NCBI GenBank assembly: GCA_016937575.1
Contig: JAFHKN010000005.1
Coordinates: 186,001 to 250,000 of the forward strand
DNA: 64,000 bases
Source of the DNA: Roseomonas aeriglobus
GTDB lineage: Bacteria; Pseudomonadota; Alphaproteobacteria; Sphingomonadales; Sphingomonadaceae
Direction of reading: 5' to 3'
Made by a program: the position numbers and the translations under genes. Under the pieces are notes generated by a model. The model was not told the origin of the DNA. It saw nothing but the letters and a program-made list of their open reading frames with translations, and did not search any database. The stretch's first letter is position 1; each line of letters begins with the position of its first letter. Shown in pieces: positions 41,238 through 50,421 of the stretch.

Positions 41238-41270
41238 GGGCGCGTCACCTCGCATGGCGCGCCCTTTTTT
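41238..41270. terminator. Terminator between convergent genes
   Basis: GGGCGCG (41238-41244) pairs with CGCGCCC (41258-41264), with TTTTTT after it. It ends the plus-strand gene and lies just past the stop of the minus-strand gene at 41276. Confidence 0.8.
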
Positions 41271-41275
41271 GCCGC

Positions 41276-41446
41276 TCAGGCTTGCGCCGAATTGCCGGGC
41301 GCGGGCTTCAGGAGGGCATCGATCGCGCGTTGCAGATGAAGCGACGCCTCGTCCTCGCCGATCGCGCCGAGATACTCGCGCGCCTGACGCATCAGCGCCA
41401 AGGCGAGCGCCCGTGTCACGCCCGGATCCTTCTCGTTGAGGTCCAT
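41276..41446 (-). CDS. Small hypothetical protein, 56 aa
   Basis: The frame from ATG 41446 to TGA 41276 encodes MDLNEKDPGVTRALALALM followed by a helical segment (REYLGAIGEDEASLHLQRAI) and a short Pro/Ala tail. Codon use is like that of real genes here, and it shares the bidirectional terminator. No function was recognised. Confidence 0.55.
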   Translation of the reverse strand: MDLNEKDPGVTRALALALMRQAREYLGAIGEDEASLHLQRAIDALLKPAPGNSAQA

Positions 41447-41867
41447 ATCGCATTCCGGAGCGCGACCATCATCGGAGCAACTTGGGCGCTCTCGCCAAGC
41501 AACTCCCGCGCTGGGGCGCGGGAGCCGGGGCTGGTAACACGTCGAGACATGCGCCTACGCTTTTAGTGCCGAGGCACCTGGACATATGCGCAGGCACCCC
41601 GGCGTGAAACCACACCGAGTTGCCTTTCTCGACGGGATTACCAGTCCCGGCGCCACGGCCTTCGCAGCGCAGCGCGGGAACTAACACAGACCATCCGCGA
41701 CACCAAGGCACAGCGGCCATGCCCTACTGCCACTGCGACGGGCACCCCTGATCAGCCCTTGGGCGGGGTCGCGCGCCCGGCTCCTCTTCTCTCCCTCCGC
41801 CAAAACGGCGGCGTCTCGAACGAAAGGGCGCTCGAGCGCTCAATCCCCTCGCACCTGGAGCGCAACC
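41447..41867. other. Intergenic stretch, no gene seen
   Basis: No convincing frame. A pyrimidine tract on the plus strand (41781-41798, CTCCTCTTCTCTCCCTCC) is the minus-strand counterpart of the G-rich motif type, but it is not near a minus-strand start. Confidence 0.45.
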
Positions 41868-42113
41868 ATGACCGTATCCGCAACCCACGCTGCCGTCGCC
41901 GCCATCGCATCGATCGACCGCGAAACGGCTCGGCTGCGGCGCCTCCTCAACCACCGAGAAACCTTTCTCTCCGGAATCGATCGCGCCGCCCTCACGACCG
42001 CCGAAAACGCCCGGATCGCGGAGCGGGAAGCGGCCCTGTCGCTGGAGCTTCGGCTCCGCGAGATTGAAGGGGACGCGCTCCTCTGGAGGCTGTTCCATGA
42101 CGGCATGGAATAG
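41868..42113 (+). CDS. Small coiled-coil-like protein, 81 aa
   Basis: It starts at ATG after GGAGC and is almost fully helical with heptad-like Arg/Leu/Glu spacing (SIDRETARLRRLLNHRETFL, AEREAALSLELRLREIEGD). No function was recognised. Confidence 0.5.
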   Translation: MTVSATHAAVAAIASIDRETARLRRLLNHRETFLSGIDRAALTTAENARIAEREAALSLELRLREIEGDALLWRLFHDGME

Positions 42114-42274
42114 CGAAGGCTGCCAGACGCAGGCTCGCTCGCGTGACGCGCGGACCCGCCGGCCCGCACGCCGCTACGCCTCGGCCTGGTCCTCCGACCG
42201 AGAGGAAACATCTCTCACAGTCTTCCCATTCTGTCGGCCGGGCGAGGCCGCCTCAAGGACGGCGGGGCCCCACC

Positions 42275-42336
42275 ATTTTCTCCGGCGGATCGAGCGCAGC
42301 GCTCCCCCCTCGACACCGGTGGCCGCCGAAGAAAAT
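42275..42336. repeat. 14-bp inverted repeat in the 42114-42446 gap
   Basis: ATTTTCTCCGGCGG (42275-42288) and CCGCCGAAGAAAAT (42323-42336) match in inverted form at 13 of 14 positions across 34 bases. The rest of the gap holds nothing recognisable. Confidence 0.5.
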
Positions 42337-42446
42337 CGTGACCCCCACCGCCGCTGCGCGGTCGCCGGCAAGCCGGCGATCCTTGACCCGACCTCACCCG
42401 CCCGACGCGCCTTCCCCTGTCATTCAAGACAGACAGGAGCATAGCC

Positions 42447-42671
42447 ATGCAGACGATCACCAACACCGCCGCCGCCCACAACAACGCCTACTTCGCAGCG
42501 GTCGCCAACGCGGAACGCCGGGCGCTTCACAGCTTCTTCGATCAACATGTCATCGAGGACGAAGAGCAGGGGTATCTCGCCATCGACGAGGGCGATTACG
42601 GGAACCTGACGCCGGCGATGATCGACCGGATCGTCTACACCGCGCCGGGCGGGGTCCTCGACGAATTCTGA
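42447..42671 (+). CDS. Small hypothetical protein, 74 aa
   Basis: ACAGGAG precedes the ATG. This acidic protein (FFDQHVIEDEEQGYLAIDEG, LTPAMIDRIVYTAPGG) is followed by a strong terminator. Small plasmid proteins of this kind are common near transfer regions; function unknown. Confidence 0.55.
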   Translation: MQTITNTAAAHNNAYFAAVANAERRALHSFFDQHVIEDEEQGYLAIDEGDYGNLTPAMIDRIVYTAPGGVLDEF

Positions 42672-42678
42672 GACCGAC

Positions 42679-42717
42679 AAAAAGGGGAGGCGCGCGCGTC
42701 GCCTCTCCCCTTTTTTT
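42679..42717. terminator. Strong A/T-flanked hairpin terminator
   Basis: AAAAAGGGGAGGCG (42679-42692) pairs with CGCCTCTCCCCTTTTTTT (42700-42717) apart from a two-base bulge. The flanking A and T runs let it work on both strands, which suits the convergent gene at 42793-43011. Confidence 0.8.
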
Positions 42718-42792
42718 GCTGGAAGGAATACGGGCATAGGGGGCATCGAACCCCCTATGCCCGTGCCGCGGCGCTGCCGCGGCAGGCTGGGT

Positions 42793-43011
42793 TCAGGCCC
42801 TCAGCCGCTTTTCAACCTCGTCGATTCCGAGCGATTTTACCCGCTCGACGATCGCGGTCAGCCGCCTGATTTCAAGCTTCAGCAGGCCCGCTTTTTCCAC
42901 CGCCGTTATGGCCTGCTCGCGCTCTCGCTCTTCGAGCTTTCGGCGCCGTTCCTCCAATCGCTGTGCATCCGCTTCGAACGCTGCGCGCTCCTGTTCCAGT
43001 GTCTTTGCCAT
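42793..43011 (-). CDS. TraC-like coiled-coil relaxosome accessory protein
   Basis: This 72-aa protein is a charged coiled coil (LEQERAAFEADAQRLEERRR, KLEEREREQA) followed by AVEKAGLLKLEI and a short helical end. That is the form of the small TraC/TraD-type proteins encoded beside MobF-type relaxase genes in rhizobial and sphingomonad plasmids. It diverges from the transfer operon and faces the candidate oriT. A role in the relaxosome is inferred. Confidence 0.55.
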   Translation of the reverse strand: MAKTLEQERAAFEADAQRLEERRRKLEEREREQAITAVEKAGLLKLEIRRLTAIVERVKSLGIDEVEKRLRA

Positions 43012-43637
43012 AGGTGCCTCTGTTCAAGGCTGATCGGGCTATGAACAGTCCGACCATAGCGGGAGAGCCTCCGCCCCGGAAGGAGAAGAATGGTGCGGGG
43101 GCGCATCGGGCTTCACGCCCGATGACGGCTCTATTCGCTAGGGCTGCCGCACCCCGTTGGGGCCCGGCAACCCAACCTCACGGAGCCAAGGCAAGCGCCT
43201 TGTCTCCGCCCATTCGGGTGACGATCCTCGCCTGACCAAGGCGCCCGCTGGTGGCCCCTGACTTCGCGCGGGTCGATTCTCGCCGTTCCGCCTGCCGGCG
43301 GACCTCTGCCCAGCCGGACCCGGCTACGGGCCATTTCCAACGACCTCCGGACAGGTCCGGGACCATATAGCGGTCTCTTGGGATATGCGCACACCCTACG
43401 CACCTGAAGGTGCAGGATTCCCGTGTTCCCTCAATAGCTTAGGGCGACCGGAGAGCGTGCCACGGCGTGGGACGTTCGCGAGGGAGTCTGTTTATCCCAA
43501 GCTTTCAGTGACTTAGCCGTGCCACGTGGTGCCACGCGCTCTGTGTTCCCCATTTCTCTTTGCCGCCCACCGCGCGATCGGTTATATCTCCACACGCTTT
43601 CTCAGGTCCCCACCAGCCTCTCTGCTAGGAGGCTGGT
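43012..43637. other. Candidate oriT region between divergent transfer genes
   Basis: This 626-bp non-coding region lies between the TraC-like gene and the RHH gene. It holds three direct copies of GTGCCACG (43457-43464, 43519-43526, 43529-43536), the small palindrome CCACGGCGTGG (43460-43470), and GTGTTCCC twice (near 43423 and 43543). One of these is followed by TCAATAGCTTAGGG, slightly like MobF nic regions (TCTATAGC in R388). No nic can be assigned by eye. The position is where oriT lies in related plasmids. Confidence 0.45.
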
Positions 43638-43928
43638 TTGTCCTCGACGACACGGCACTGCACGGTCCGGCTCGACCGCCAGCAGTATGATCGCATTCTG
43701 GCCCTCGCGACGGACCAGGAATGCAAGCCCTCCGAGATCATCCGGGCGGCAGTCGATGCCTATCTCGGCACGGCGAGCGTCATCACGTCCAGCCACCGCC
43801 GATTGGCGCGGATCAGCGAGTTCATGCAGCTCGCGCTCGACGTCATCATCAGCGAGCAATATCCCGAATTCCGCGAGCGGATCATCGCCAATGCGGACAA
43901 GCGCCTGGAGCAATACCATGGCGCGTAA
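43638..43928 (+). CDS. Ribbon-helix-helix relaxosome accessory protein
   Basis: This 96-aa protein starts at TTG with AGGAGG five bases upstream. TRHCTVRLDRQQYDRILALA and CKPSEIIRAAVDAYL form a CopG/MetJ-type ribbon-helix-helix. A helical C-terminus follows (EFMQLALDVIISEQYPEFRE). Such proteins bind oriT, help load the relaxase and often regulate the operon. It overlaps the coupling-protein gene by 11 bases. Confidence 0.7.
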   Translation: MSSTTRHCTVRLDRQQYDRILALATDQECKPSEIIRAAVDAYLGTASVITSSHRRLARISEFMQLALDVIISEQYPEFRERIIANADKRLEQYHGA

Positions 43929-46221
43929 GGACATCCGCACCGATGGCCGCGCCATACCCCTGACCCATCATTCGGCGCGGGGCAAAGTCCATCGCAACGC
44001 CGGCAATTTCACGCGCGGAAGCCAGCTTCTCACCCACGAGATGCTGATGTGGTTCTCGGGCGCGAAGCTGCCCTTCATCCTGTGGTTCTTCGCCTTCCTC
44101 GCGGCCTGGTTCATCATCTTATCGCTCAAGCTCGACGAGCACGGCTTCCAGCTCGTCTGCATGAAGCTCTACGCGATGCTTTGGGACTGGGTCGGACTGG
44201 ACCCTGCCAAGCGGGTCAACGTCACCCTCCCCAACGGCGAAATCCACCGCACGATCATGGCGGTCGTGCAGTATATGCCCGAGGTCCAGAGGGCCTGGAG
44301 TGTGGCCGTGCGGGGCCTGCTCGGCGCCATCCTCGTCTCCGTCTTTCTCACGATCCCGCTGACCATCTGGTTCGTCGATATTTCGCGGCGTCGGGGCCGG
44401 TCGATCCTGCAGGAGCGACACGAGCGGGGCGCCATGCTAGTCGAGCGCGAACTGCTTCTCGCGGAGGTGTCCCAACACAACCAGGCGGCGTTCGAAAAGG
44501 AAGCCCGGGAGTGCCTGCCCGACCTCTCGCCGCGGCAGGTGCTGCAACTGCCCTTTGCGGCGCGCAAGGCCGCCGGGATCCACCATCCCTACATACTCGC
44601 CGGCATCCCGTTCCCGCACCGGATGGAACAGTCGCACACGATGCTGGTCGGCACCACCGGGTCGGGCAAGACGACCGAGCTGCGCAGCCTCGTCAAGCAG
44701 ATGCGCGAGCGTCAGGACAGCGCCGTCATCTTTGATCTCACCGGTGCCTATGTCGAGGCATTCTATGACCCCGAGCGCGATACGATCCTCAATCCGATGG
44801 ACCGGCGCTGCCCGGCATGGTCGATCTTTTCGGACTGCTGCACCCACAGTGAGTTTACCGCCGCCGCTGCGGCCCTGATCCCGTCGGACGGCGGCTCCTC
44901 AGAACCGTTCTGGGCGCTCGCGGCGCGAACTCTCTTCATCGAAATGTGCGTCCGCCTGCAGGAGCGTGGTGAGACCACCAATCTCGCGCTGTCGGAACAT
45001 CTGATGACGGCCGATCTAAAGCGCGTTCACCGCTACCTTCAGAACACCATCGCCGACCCTCTGACGGCCCCGGAAGCCGCCCGCATGGCGGAGTCGATCC
45101 GCGCCGTCTTCAACACGAACGCGCAGGTCCTCCGCTTCCTGCCAGACGAGGGTCCGCGCTTCTCGATCCGCGAATGGATCACGGGTGAGAAGAAGCCAGG
45201 CTCCATCCTTTTCATCACCTCAAATTACGTCGACATGCCGATGAACCGGGCGCTGCTGACGCTCTGGATGGACCTCGCCATCAACCGGCTCATGACCATG
45301 CCGCGCACGCGGTCGCTGCGCACCTGGTTCATGTTCGACGAGCTCGGCGCACTTCACCGGCTGCCAGCCATCGAGAATGGCCTTCAGACGGCCCGCGCCT
45401 TCGGCGGCGCAATGATCCTCGGCATCCACAGCTTCGAAAAGCTGGTCGAGGTCTATGGCGAGCAGGGCGCCCGCAATCTCGCCTCGCTTGCCCGCTCCAA
45501 GCTCATCCTCGCGACCGCCGATCTCGACACCGCCGAGCAGTGCGCCCGCTATATCGGCAACCGCGAAGTCCGCCAGATGGATGAGGCCTACAGCTACGGC
45601 TACAACAACACGCGCGACGCCTCGACGCTGACTCCGCGCAAGCAGGTCGAACCGCTCGTGATCGCCGACGACATCACGAACCTGCCCTCGATGCATGGCT
45701 TCGTGAAGTTCCCCGACGGCTTCCCGGCCGCTCGGATCAAGCTCGTCTGGAAGGACTATCCCCAGGTCGCGGACGGCTTCCTGCCCCGCCCCGACATGAA
45801 GCCGGTGCGATCGAAGCGCGGAGAGGAAGTGTTCGACGGAGAAGGGGGTGGTGAAGCCGGTGGGCGTGATGGTGCCGGCCAGGTGATCCAGGAGGTGGTA
45901 GAGCCGGTCAACGTGGCGAAGGAAATGGCCGCGCGCATCCTGTCTGCCGAGGTCGATGCGGAGAAGGAATCGACCAGCAAGGGGGTTCACGAAAACAACG
46001 CCGACCGCGACGGACAGGCACCCCGTCAACATGCGGCCGACATCGCACAGACTGCGCGCGCGGCAGCAGAGCAGGAGGCAGCGCAGGCCCGAGAACGTGA
46101 TGATCGAAAGGACGGTCGCAGCCATCACAGCGCGCCGCGGGTCGAGGATCAGACGATCGTCGAGCTACGCCAGGATTTCTCCGCCGGCCGCGAGCCTGAC
46201 GGCATGGACATGGGGATCTAG
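43918..46221 (+). CDS. traD: TraD-like type IV coupling protein
   Basis: This 767-aa membrane ATPase has two transmembrane segments near residues 50-68 and 135-155. Walker A (GTTGSGKT) is at 245-252, and the conserved TWFMFDELGALHRLP Walker B region is near 470. A C-terminal Arg/Glu-rich variable tail of ~150 residues follows. It belongs to the F-TraD/TrwB group, which docks the relaxosome to a type IV secretion channel and pumps DNA. It is immediately followed by the relaxase. No mating-pair formation genes are in the window. Confidence 0.85.
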   Translation: MARKDIRTDGRAIPLTHHSARGKVHRNAGNFTRGSQLLTHEMLMWFSGAKLPFILWFFAFLAAWFIILSLKLDEHGFQLVCMKLYAMLWDWVGLDPAKRVNVTLPNGEIHRTIMAVVQYMPEVQRAWSVAVRGLLGAILVSVFLTIPLTIWFVDISRRRGRSILQERHERGAMLVERELLLAEVSQHNQAAFEKEARECLPDLSPRQVLQLPFAARKAAGIHHPYILAGIPFPHRMEQSHTMLVGTTGSGKTTELRSLVKQMRERQDSAVIFDLTGAYVEAFYDPERDTILNPMDRRCPAWSIFSDCCTHSEFTAAAAALIPSDGGSSEPFWALAARTLFIEMCVRLQERGETTNLALSEHLMTADLKRVHRYLQNTIADPLTAPEAARMAESIRAVFNTNAQVLRFLPDEGPRFSIREWITGEKKPGSILFITSNYVDMPMNRALLTLWMDLAINRLMTMPRTRSLRTWFMFDELGALHRLPAIENGLQTARAFGGAMILGIHSFEKLVEVYGEQGARNLASLARSKLILATADLDTAEQCARYIGNREVRQMDEAYSYGYNNTRDASTLTPRKQVEPLVIADDITNLPSMHGFVKFPDGFPAARIKLVWKDYPQVADGFLPRPDMKPVRSKRGEEVFDGEGGGEAGGRDGAGQVIQEVVEPVNVAKEMAARILSAEVDAEKESTSKGVHENNADRDGQAPRQHAADIAQTARAAAEQEAAQARERDDRKDGRSHHSAPRVEDQTIVELRQDFSAGREPDGMDMGI

Positions 46222-46224
46222 CCA

Positions 46225-49200
46225 GTGCTCTCGGTCGCCTCCGTCCGTTCCGCCTCCGGCGCCGCCGGCTACTTCGCCAAGGACGACTATTACACCGTCG
46301 ACGACAGCTCGGAGGTCAGTGCCTGGGGCGGCGAGGGCGCCTCCGACCTGGGCTTGTCCGGCGAGGTGGCGAAGGATGCCTTCGAAGGCATCCTGAACGG
46401 TATTCTGCCGAGCGGGGAGGGCGTGGCACAGGTCGAGAACCGGCGATCGGGCGTCGACCTCACCTTCTCGGCTCCGAAGTCGGTGTCGCTGCTCGCCTAT
46501 GTCACCGGCGACAAGCGGATCCTCGGCGAGAACGGCGCCAACATGAAGGCGGTCGCGCGGGCGATGGCCTGGGTCGAGAAGAACCTCGCCGAAGGGCGCA
46601 AGGACGTGGAAGGGCGCAAGGTTCCGGTGCAGACCGGCAACCTCGTCTTCGCCTTGTTCCAGCATGACACGAGCCGCGCCCTCGATCCTCAGGCGCACGT
46701 CCACGCAGTAATCGCCAACCTGACCAAGATGCCCGACGGCAAATGGCAGGCGCTCCATGCCGACAAGATCTGGAGCAACAACACGGTGATCGGCTCGATC
46801 TACCACGCCTTCCTGCGCGAGGAGATGGAGAAGCTGGGCTACAGGCTAGAGCTCAAGGGCAAGCACGGGACGTTCGAGGTAGCCGGTGTCCCCAAGGCGG
46901 TGCTGGAGGCGTTCAGCCAGCGCCGCGAAGCCATTCTCGAGAAGGCGGCCGAGCTCGGCATTACCTCTCCCAAAGGGCGCGACAGCGTCACCACCAATAC
47001 GCGCGATCCCAAGCTGAATGTTGAGGACCGCGACGGCCTCCGACGCGAGTGGATCGAGAAGGCGGCGGCCCTCGGCTTCGATGGCAAGGCCCTGCTCGAG
47101 GCGGCGCTTGCAAGATCCGAACAGCGCGAGCCGGGAAGCGCTCTCGAGCGCGGCTATCGCGCCGTCTCCGAGGCGCTTACGAACGCCTGGGAAAAGCTTG
47201 GCGACGTCCTCAAGCCGCACGATCCTCTCGTCGATCGGGGCCTGGCTCGGGTGACCCACTCGCCGGCAGAAGCTCGTGCGCAGCTGGCTGTTGCGTCCGC
47301 CGTGCGCATGCTTTCCGAGCGTGAAGCCGCCTTCAACGTCAACCAGCTCGGCAAGACCGCTCTGGATCTCGGTCTGAAGGGCGTCACGGTCGACCATGTC
47401 GAGCGGCGGATCGCTCAGCTTGTGGAACGCGGCCAGCTGATCGCGGGCGAGGCGCGCGTGGGCGACACCCGGCCCCGCATGGTGACCACGCAGGAGGCCC
47501 TCAGGACCGAGGAGCGCATTCTCAAGGCGGTGGAGCAGGGGAAGGGCGCTTCCACTCCGATGATTGCGGCCAGCGAGGCTCCCGAGCGCTTGCAGGCACA
47601 TGCGGATCGCGAGCTCAACGCCGGGCAGCTCGCCGCCGCCACACTGATTGTCTCTTCGGAGGACCGGACGGTGGTGGTGCAGGGCATAGCCGGCGCCGGC
47701 AAGTCGACCATGCTGCAGTCCGTCGCGCGGGTCGCCGAGGCGGAGGGGCGGGCCGTCACGGGCCTCGCCTTCCAGAACAAGATGGTGGCGGACCTCGCAG
47801 AGGGCGCCGGAATCAAGTCCCAGACCATCGCCTCCTTCATTCTTGCCAACGAGCGGCACGTCACGAACCGGCAGGGCGACGCCTATGAGCAGGCGCGGGC
47901 CGTGTTCGGCGGCCAGATGCTCGTCGTCGACGAGACCTCGATGGTGTCGAGCGACGACATGCTGAAGCTCCATCAAATCTCGGCCGCGCTGGGCGTCGAC
48001 AAACTCGTTCTCGTTGGCGACCGGCAGCAGCTCTCCTCGATCGATGCCGGAAAGTCGTTCGCGCTCATCCAGGCCGGCGGGGGAACCATGGCGCGCATGG
48101 ACGAGAACATCCGCCAGCGCACCGATCAGCTGCGCACCGTCGCGGCCCTGGCCAATGTCGGCGAAGCGGGCAAGGCCATGAAGGTGCTTGGCGACAGCGT
48201 CATCGAGCACAATAGCCCGGCCTTGCACGCAGCCGAAATGTGGCTCGGACTCTCGAGCGCCGATCGGGAGTCGACGGCGGTGTTCGCGTCGGGCCGCGCC
48301 TCGCGCGCGATCATCAATCAACGCATTCAGGACGGGCTTGCGGCCGAGAAGACCGTGCGCGGCGAGGGGATTCACCTCACCGTCTACGAGCGGGTGAATA
48401 CCACGCGCGAGGAGTTGCGGTACGCATCCACCTACCGGCCCGGACAAACCCTCGAGGTAGGCAGGGGAGGCGGTCAGGACGTCGGCCTCGCCGCCGGCCG
48501 CTACGACGTCGACAAGGTCCACCCCAACGGCAAGGTCGATCTTCTCGACGGTCGCCGGCGCATCCGGTTCGACCCACAGAAACTCTCGCCAACCGAGAAG
48601 CGCGACCGCCTTCAGCTCAGCGAGAAGAAAGATCTTCATCTGCGCGAAGGCGATCGCATTCGCTGGACCGCCAACGACAAGGGGAGGGGGCTCCACAACG
48701 CCGCCCTCGCACGCGTCCTCACCATCGATGCGAGCGGCGTCACCGTCGAAACCGCGAGCAAGGAGCGGCTGACGCTCGACCTGGGCGATCCGATGCTGTC
48801 GCGGCTCGACCTCGCTTACTCGCTGAACATGCACATGGCGCAGGGCATCACCACCGACAAGGCGATCACCGTCATGTCGAGCCAGGAGCGCAACCTGTCC
48901 AACCAGCGCCTGTTCAACGTCGGCGTCACCCGCGTTCGCGACGAAATGACGATGGTGGTGGACGATAAAGCGAAGCTCGAGCGCCAGCTCGACAACAACC
49001 CCGGAAACAAGACCTCGGCGCTCGAAACGGTGGGTCGGCTCGACGTCGACCGGGAACGCGGCACGGGCACCAGCCCGCGCGAAAAATTCGATCCCGGCCC
49101 TGTCGATCTGTCGGACTTGCCGCCTTTGCCAGGCGACCCGCCGCTTCCGACTGCCGGGAAGGGCCAGGCTGCGTCTGCACCGGGCGATCCCCTCAAATCA

Positions 49201-49275
49201 CCGCCCGAGCTCAAGCCCGACCGCAGCGACGTGCTGCCGCCGCTGCCGGAACGCAGCCTGGGGCTCGATCTGTGA
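46225..49275 (+). CDS. traA: MobF relaxase-helicase (TraA/TrwC type)
   Basis: This is a 1016-aa bifunctional protein. The relaxase domain has the catalytic tyrosines Tyr22/Tyr23 (DDYYTVDD), SAPKSVSLLA, and the metal-binding HVH at residues 158-160 (DPQAHVHAVIANL). The SF1 helicase half has GIAGAGKST near 487, VVDETSMV near 566, VGDRQQLSS, and SLNMHMAQGITTDKAI. It nicks oriT, stays covalently bound to the 5' end and unwinds the strand. The start is GTG 46225, three bases after traD. A Pro-rich tail ends with two PPLP repeats. Confidence 0.88.
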   Translation: MLSVASVRSASGAAGYFAKDDYYTVDDSSEVSAWGGEGASDLGLSGEVAKDAFEGILNGILPSGEGVAQVENRRSGVDLTFSAPKSVSLLAYVTGDKRILGENGANMKAVARAMAWVEKNLAEGRKDVEGRKVPVQTGNLVFALFQHDTSRALDPQAHVHAVIANLTKMPDGKWQALHADKIWSNNTVIGSIYHAFLREEMEKLGYRLELKGKHGTFEVAGVPKAVLEAFSQRREAILEKAAELGITSPKGRDSVTTNTRDPKLNVEDRDGLRREWIEKAAALGFDGKALLEAALARSEQREPGSALERGYRAVSEALTNAWEKLGDVLKPHDPLVDRGLARVTHSPAEARAQLAVASAVRMLSEREAAFNVNQLGKTALDLGLKGVTVDHVERRIAQLVERGQLIAGEARVGDTRPRMVTTQEALRTEERILKAVEQGKGASTPMIAASEAPERLQAHADRELNAGQLAAATLIVSSEDRTVVVQGIAGAGKSTMLQSVARVAEAEGRAVTGLAFQNKMVADLAEGAGIKSQTIASFILANERHVTNRQGDAYEQARAVFGGQMLVVDETSMVSSDDMLKLHQISAALGVDKLVLVGDRQQLSSIDAGKSFALIQAGGGTMARMDENIRQRTDQLRTVAALANVGEAGKAMKVLGDSVIEHNSPALHAAEMWLGLSSADRESTAVFASGRASRAIINQRIQDGLAAEKTVRGEGIHLTVYERVNTTREELRYASTYRPGQTLEVGRGGGQDVGLAAGRYDVDKVHPNGKVDLLDGRRRIRFDPQKLSPTEKRDRLQLSEKKDLHLREGDRIRWTANDKGRGLHNAALARVLTIDASGVTVETASKERLTLDLGDPMLSRLDLAYSLNMHMAQGITTDKAITVMSSQERNLSNQRLFNVGVTRVRDEMTMVVDDKAKLERQLDNNPGNKTSALETVGRLDVDRERGTGTSPREKFDPGPVDLSDLPPLPGDPPLPTAGKGQAASAPGDPLKSPPELKPDRSDVLPPLPERSLGLDL

Positions 49276-49314
49276 CGACCGACCGGCCGGACCGCCGGAT
49301 TGAAGGAGACGACG

Positions 49315-49515
49315 ATGAGTGGATGGGATTTCGACGACGTCGGCAAGTTCGGCAGCGACAAGGCAGCCGAGGACTTCGCCAAGCGCAACAATGTGGATCC
49401 CCGCGACATCCGAACCCGCGACAAGGGCGATGGCGTTGAACTGGAGATCCGGCGCTCCAGTCTGGACCGGCGTGGGCTCAAGGACAGCGGCGAGGGGCGC
49501 CGCGACGGCTGGTAA
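49315..49515 (+). CDS. Small transfer-linked hypothetical protein, 66 aa
   Basis: GAAGGAG precedes the ATG. It is an acidic/basic mixed sequence (WDFDDVGKFGSDKAAEDFAK, VDPRDIRTRDKGDGVELEI) ending in a basic tail. It follows the relaxase by 39 bases. No domain was recognised. Confidence 0.5.
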   Translation: MSGWDFDDVGKFGSDKAAEDFAKRNNVDPRDIRTRDKGDGVELEIRRSSLDRRGLKDSGEGRRDGW

Positions 49516-49574
49516 CCGGCAGACCGGCGCGGCCCCGGTTGTTGGCCGCGCCTTCCATTCCGAGGGGTGACGCA

Positions 49575-50108
49575 ATGACACAACTGTTCGGATCGCCAAT
49601 CGCGACCGTATTTCTTATCGTCTGCGCGGTCATTATACTTGCGCTGGTGAAAAGCGCGGCGGCACCGAGTGGACCGCCCGCGCCGGTGGCCAAGCGCTTT
49701 CTTACCGACCGCGAGCTGGCCATGCTCGCGGCGATCGAGCGCGCCCTGCCCGCACACCGCATCCACGCGCAGGTGGCAATGGGGGCTCTCCTGCAGGTTC
49801 CACGTCGGCTCGGGCGCAAGGTGTCCCCCGCTGATCGAAACAGCTTCTCGCAGAAGATCATCGACTTCGTAGTGCAGGACCGGGAGACTGGAACGATCGT
49901 CGCCTTGATCGAGGTCGACGACTATACCCATAACGCCGCGACCGACGCAAAGCGTGATGCGATGACATCGGGCGCTGGCTACACGACGATCCGCATCGCG
50001 GCAAAGACCAAGCCGACGCTGGCGAATGTCCGTGAGGCGCTCGCACCGTTGCTTCATTCGGATCGATCTGCGGGCGCGATCGCGGATCGGGGGGCGAACC
50101 ATGCTTGA
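49575..50108 (+). CDS. DUF2726-like protein with N-terminal membrane anchor
   Basis: In this 177-aa protein residues 10-25 form a membrane segment (ATVFLIVCAVIILALV). The rest matches the DUF2726 pattern: FLTDRELAMLAAIERALP, QVAMGALLQVPRRLG, VVQDRETGTIVALIEVDD, AKRDAMTSGAGYTTIRI. DUF2726 has a restriction-nuclease-like fold in some relatives; catalytic activity here is unproven. It overlaps the next gene by 8 bases. Confidence 0.7.
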   Translation: MTQLFGSPIATVFLIVCAVIILALVKSAAAPSGPPAPVAKRFLTDRELAMLAAIERALPAHRIHAQVAMGALLQVPRRLGRKVSPADRNSFSQKIIDFVVQDRETGTIVALIEVDDYTHNAATDAKRDAMTSGAGYTTIRIAAKTKPTLANVREALAPLLHSDRSAGAIADRGANHA

Positions 50109-50421
50109 GACCCAGATCATACTGGCGATCTACGCCGCATCGCCGCTGTACCTCAGGGGTGATCTCGCCAGCCCGGCATGGGTGCGCCTACCGAGCATTC
50201 TAAAGCTTCCTGCCGGCCTTCGGCGGGACGTCCGCATCGGGACTATCGCCGGCCTCGCCCTCCTCGTCTGGGTGGAACTGGCCAGTCACTCGTCGGCGCT
50301 CGGAAGGGCCGAGTGCGCGGCGTGGTTGGCGGTGCTTGTCGAGTGCCCCGCCTTTCTGAAGATCGCGATGCACCGCGACCAAGGCGTCTACTATCAATCC
50401 AGCGTCGAAGGGGCTGCGTAG
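50101..50421 (+). CDS. Small membrane protein, 106 aa
   Basis: The central segment (VRIGTIAGLALLVWVELASH) is hydrophobic and a second weaker one follows (ECAAWLAVLVECPAFLKIAM). It is coupled to both neighbours (8-base and 1-base overlaps). Function unknown. Confidence 0.55.
   Translation: MLETQIILAIYAASPLYLRGDLASPAWVRLPSILKLPAGLRRDVRIGTIAGLALLVWVELASHSSALGRAECAAWLAVLVECPAFLKIAMHRDQGVYYQSSVEGAA

Noticed and set aside
41447..41867. A tRNA or small RNA in this gap
   Set aside because: Short GC stems exist, but no cloverleaf, TTC arm or CCA-type end could be drawn and no promoter or terminator pair was found.
46846..48834. Long open frame of 662 codons antisense to the relaxase
   Set aside because: It is a mirror of the highly GC-biased relaxase gene. 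The plus-strand frame carries all expected motifs and the antisense product resembles no protein.
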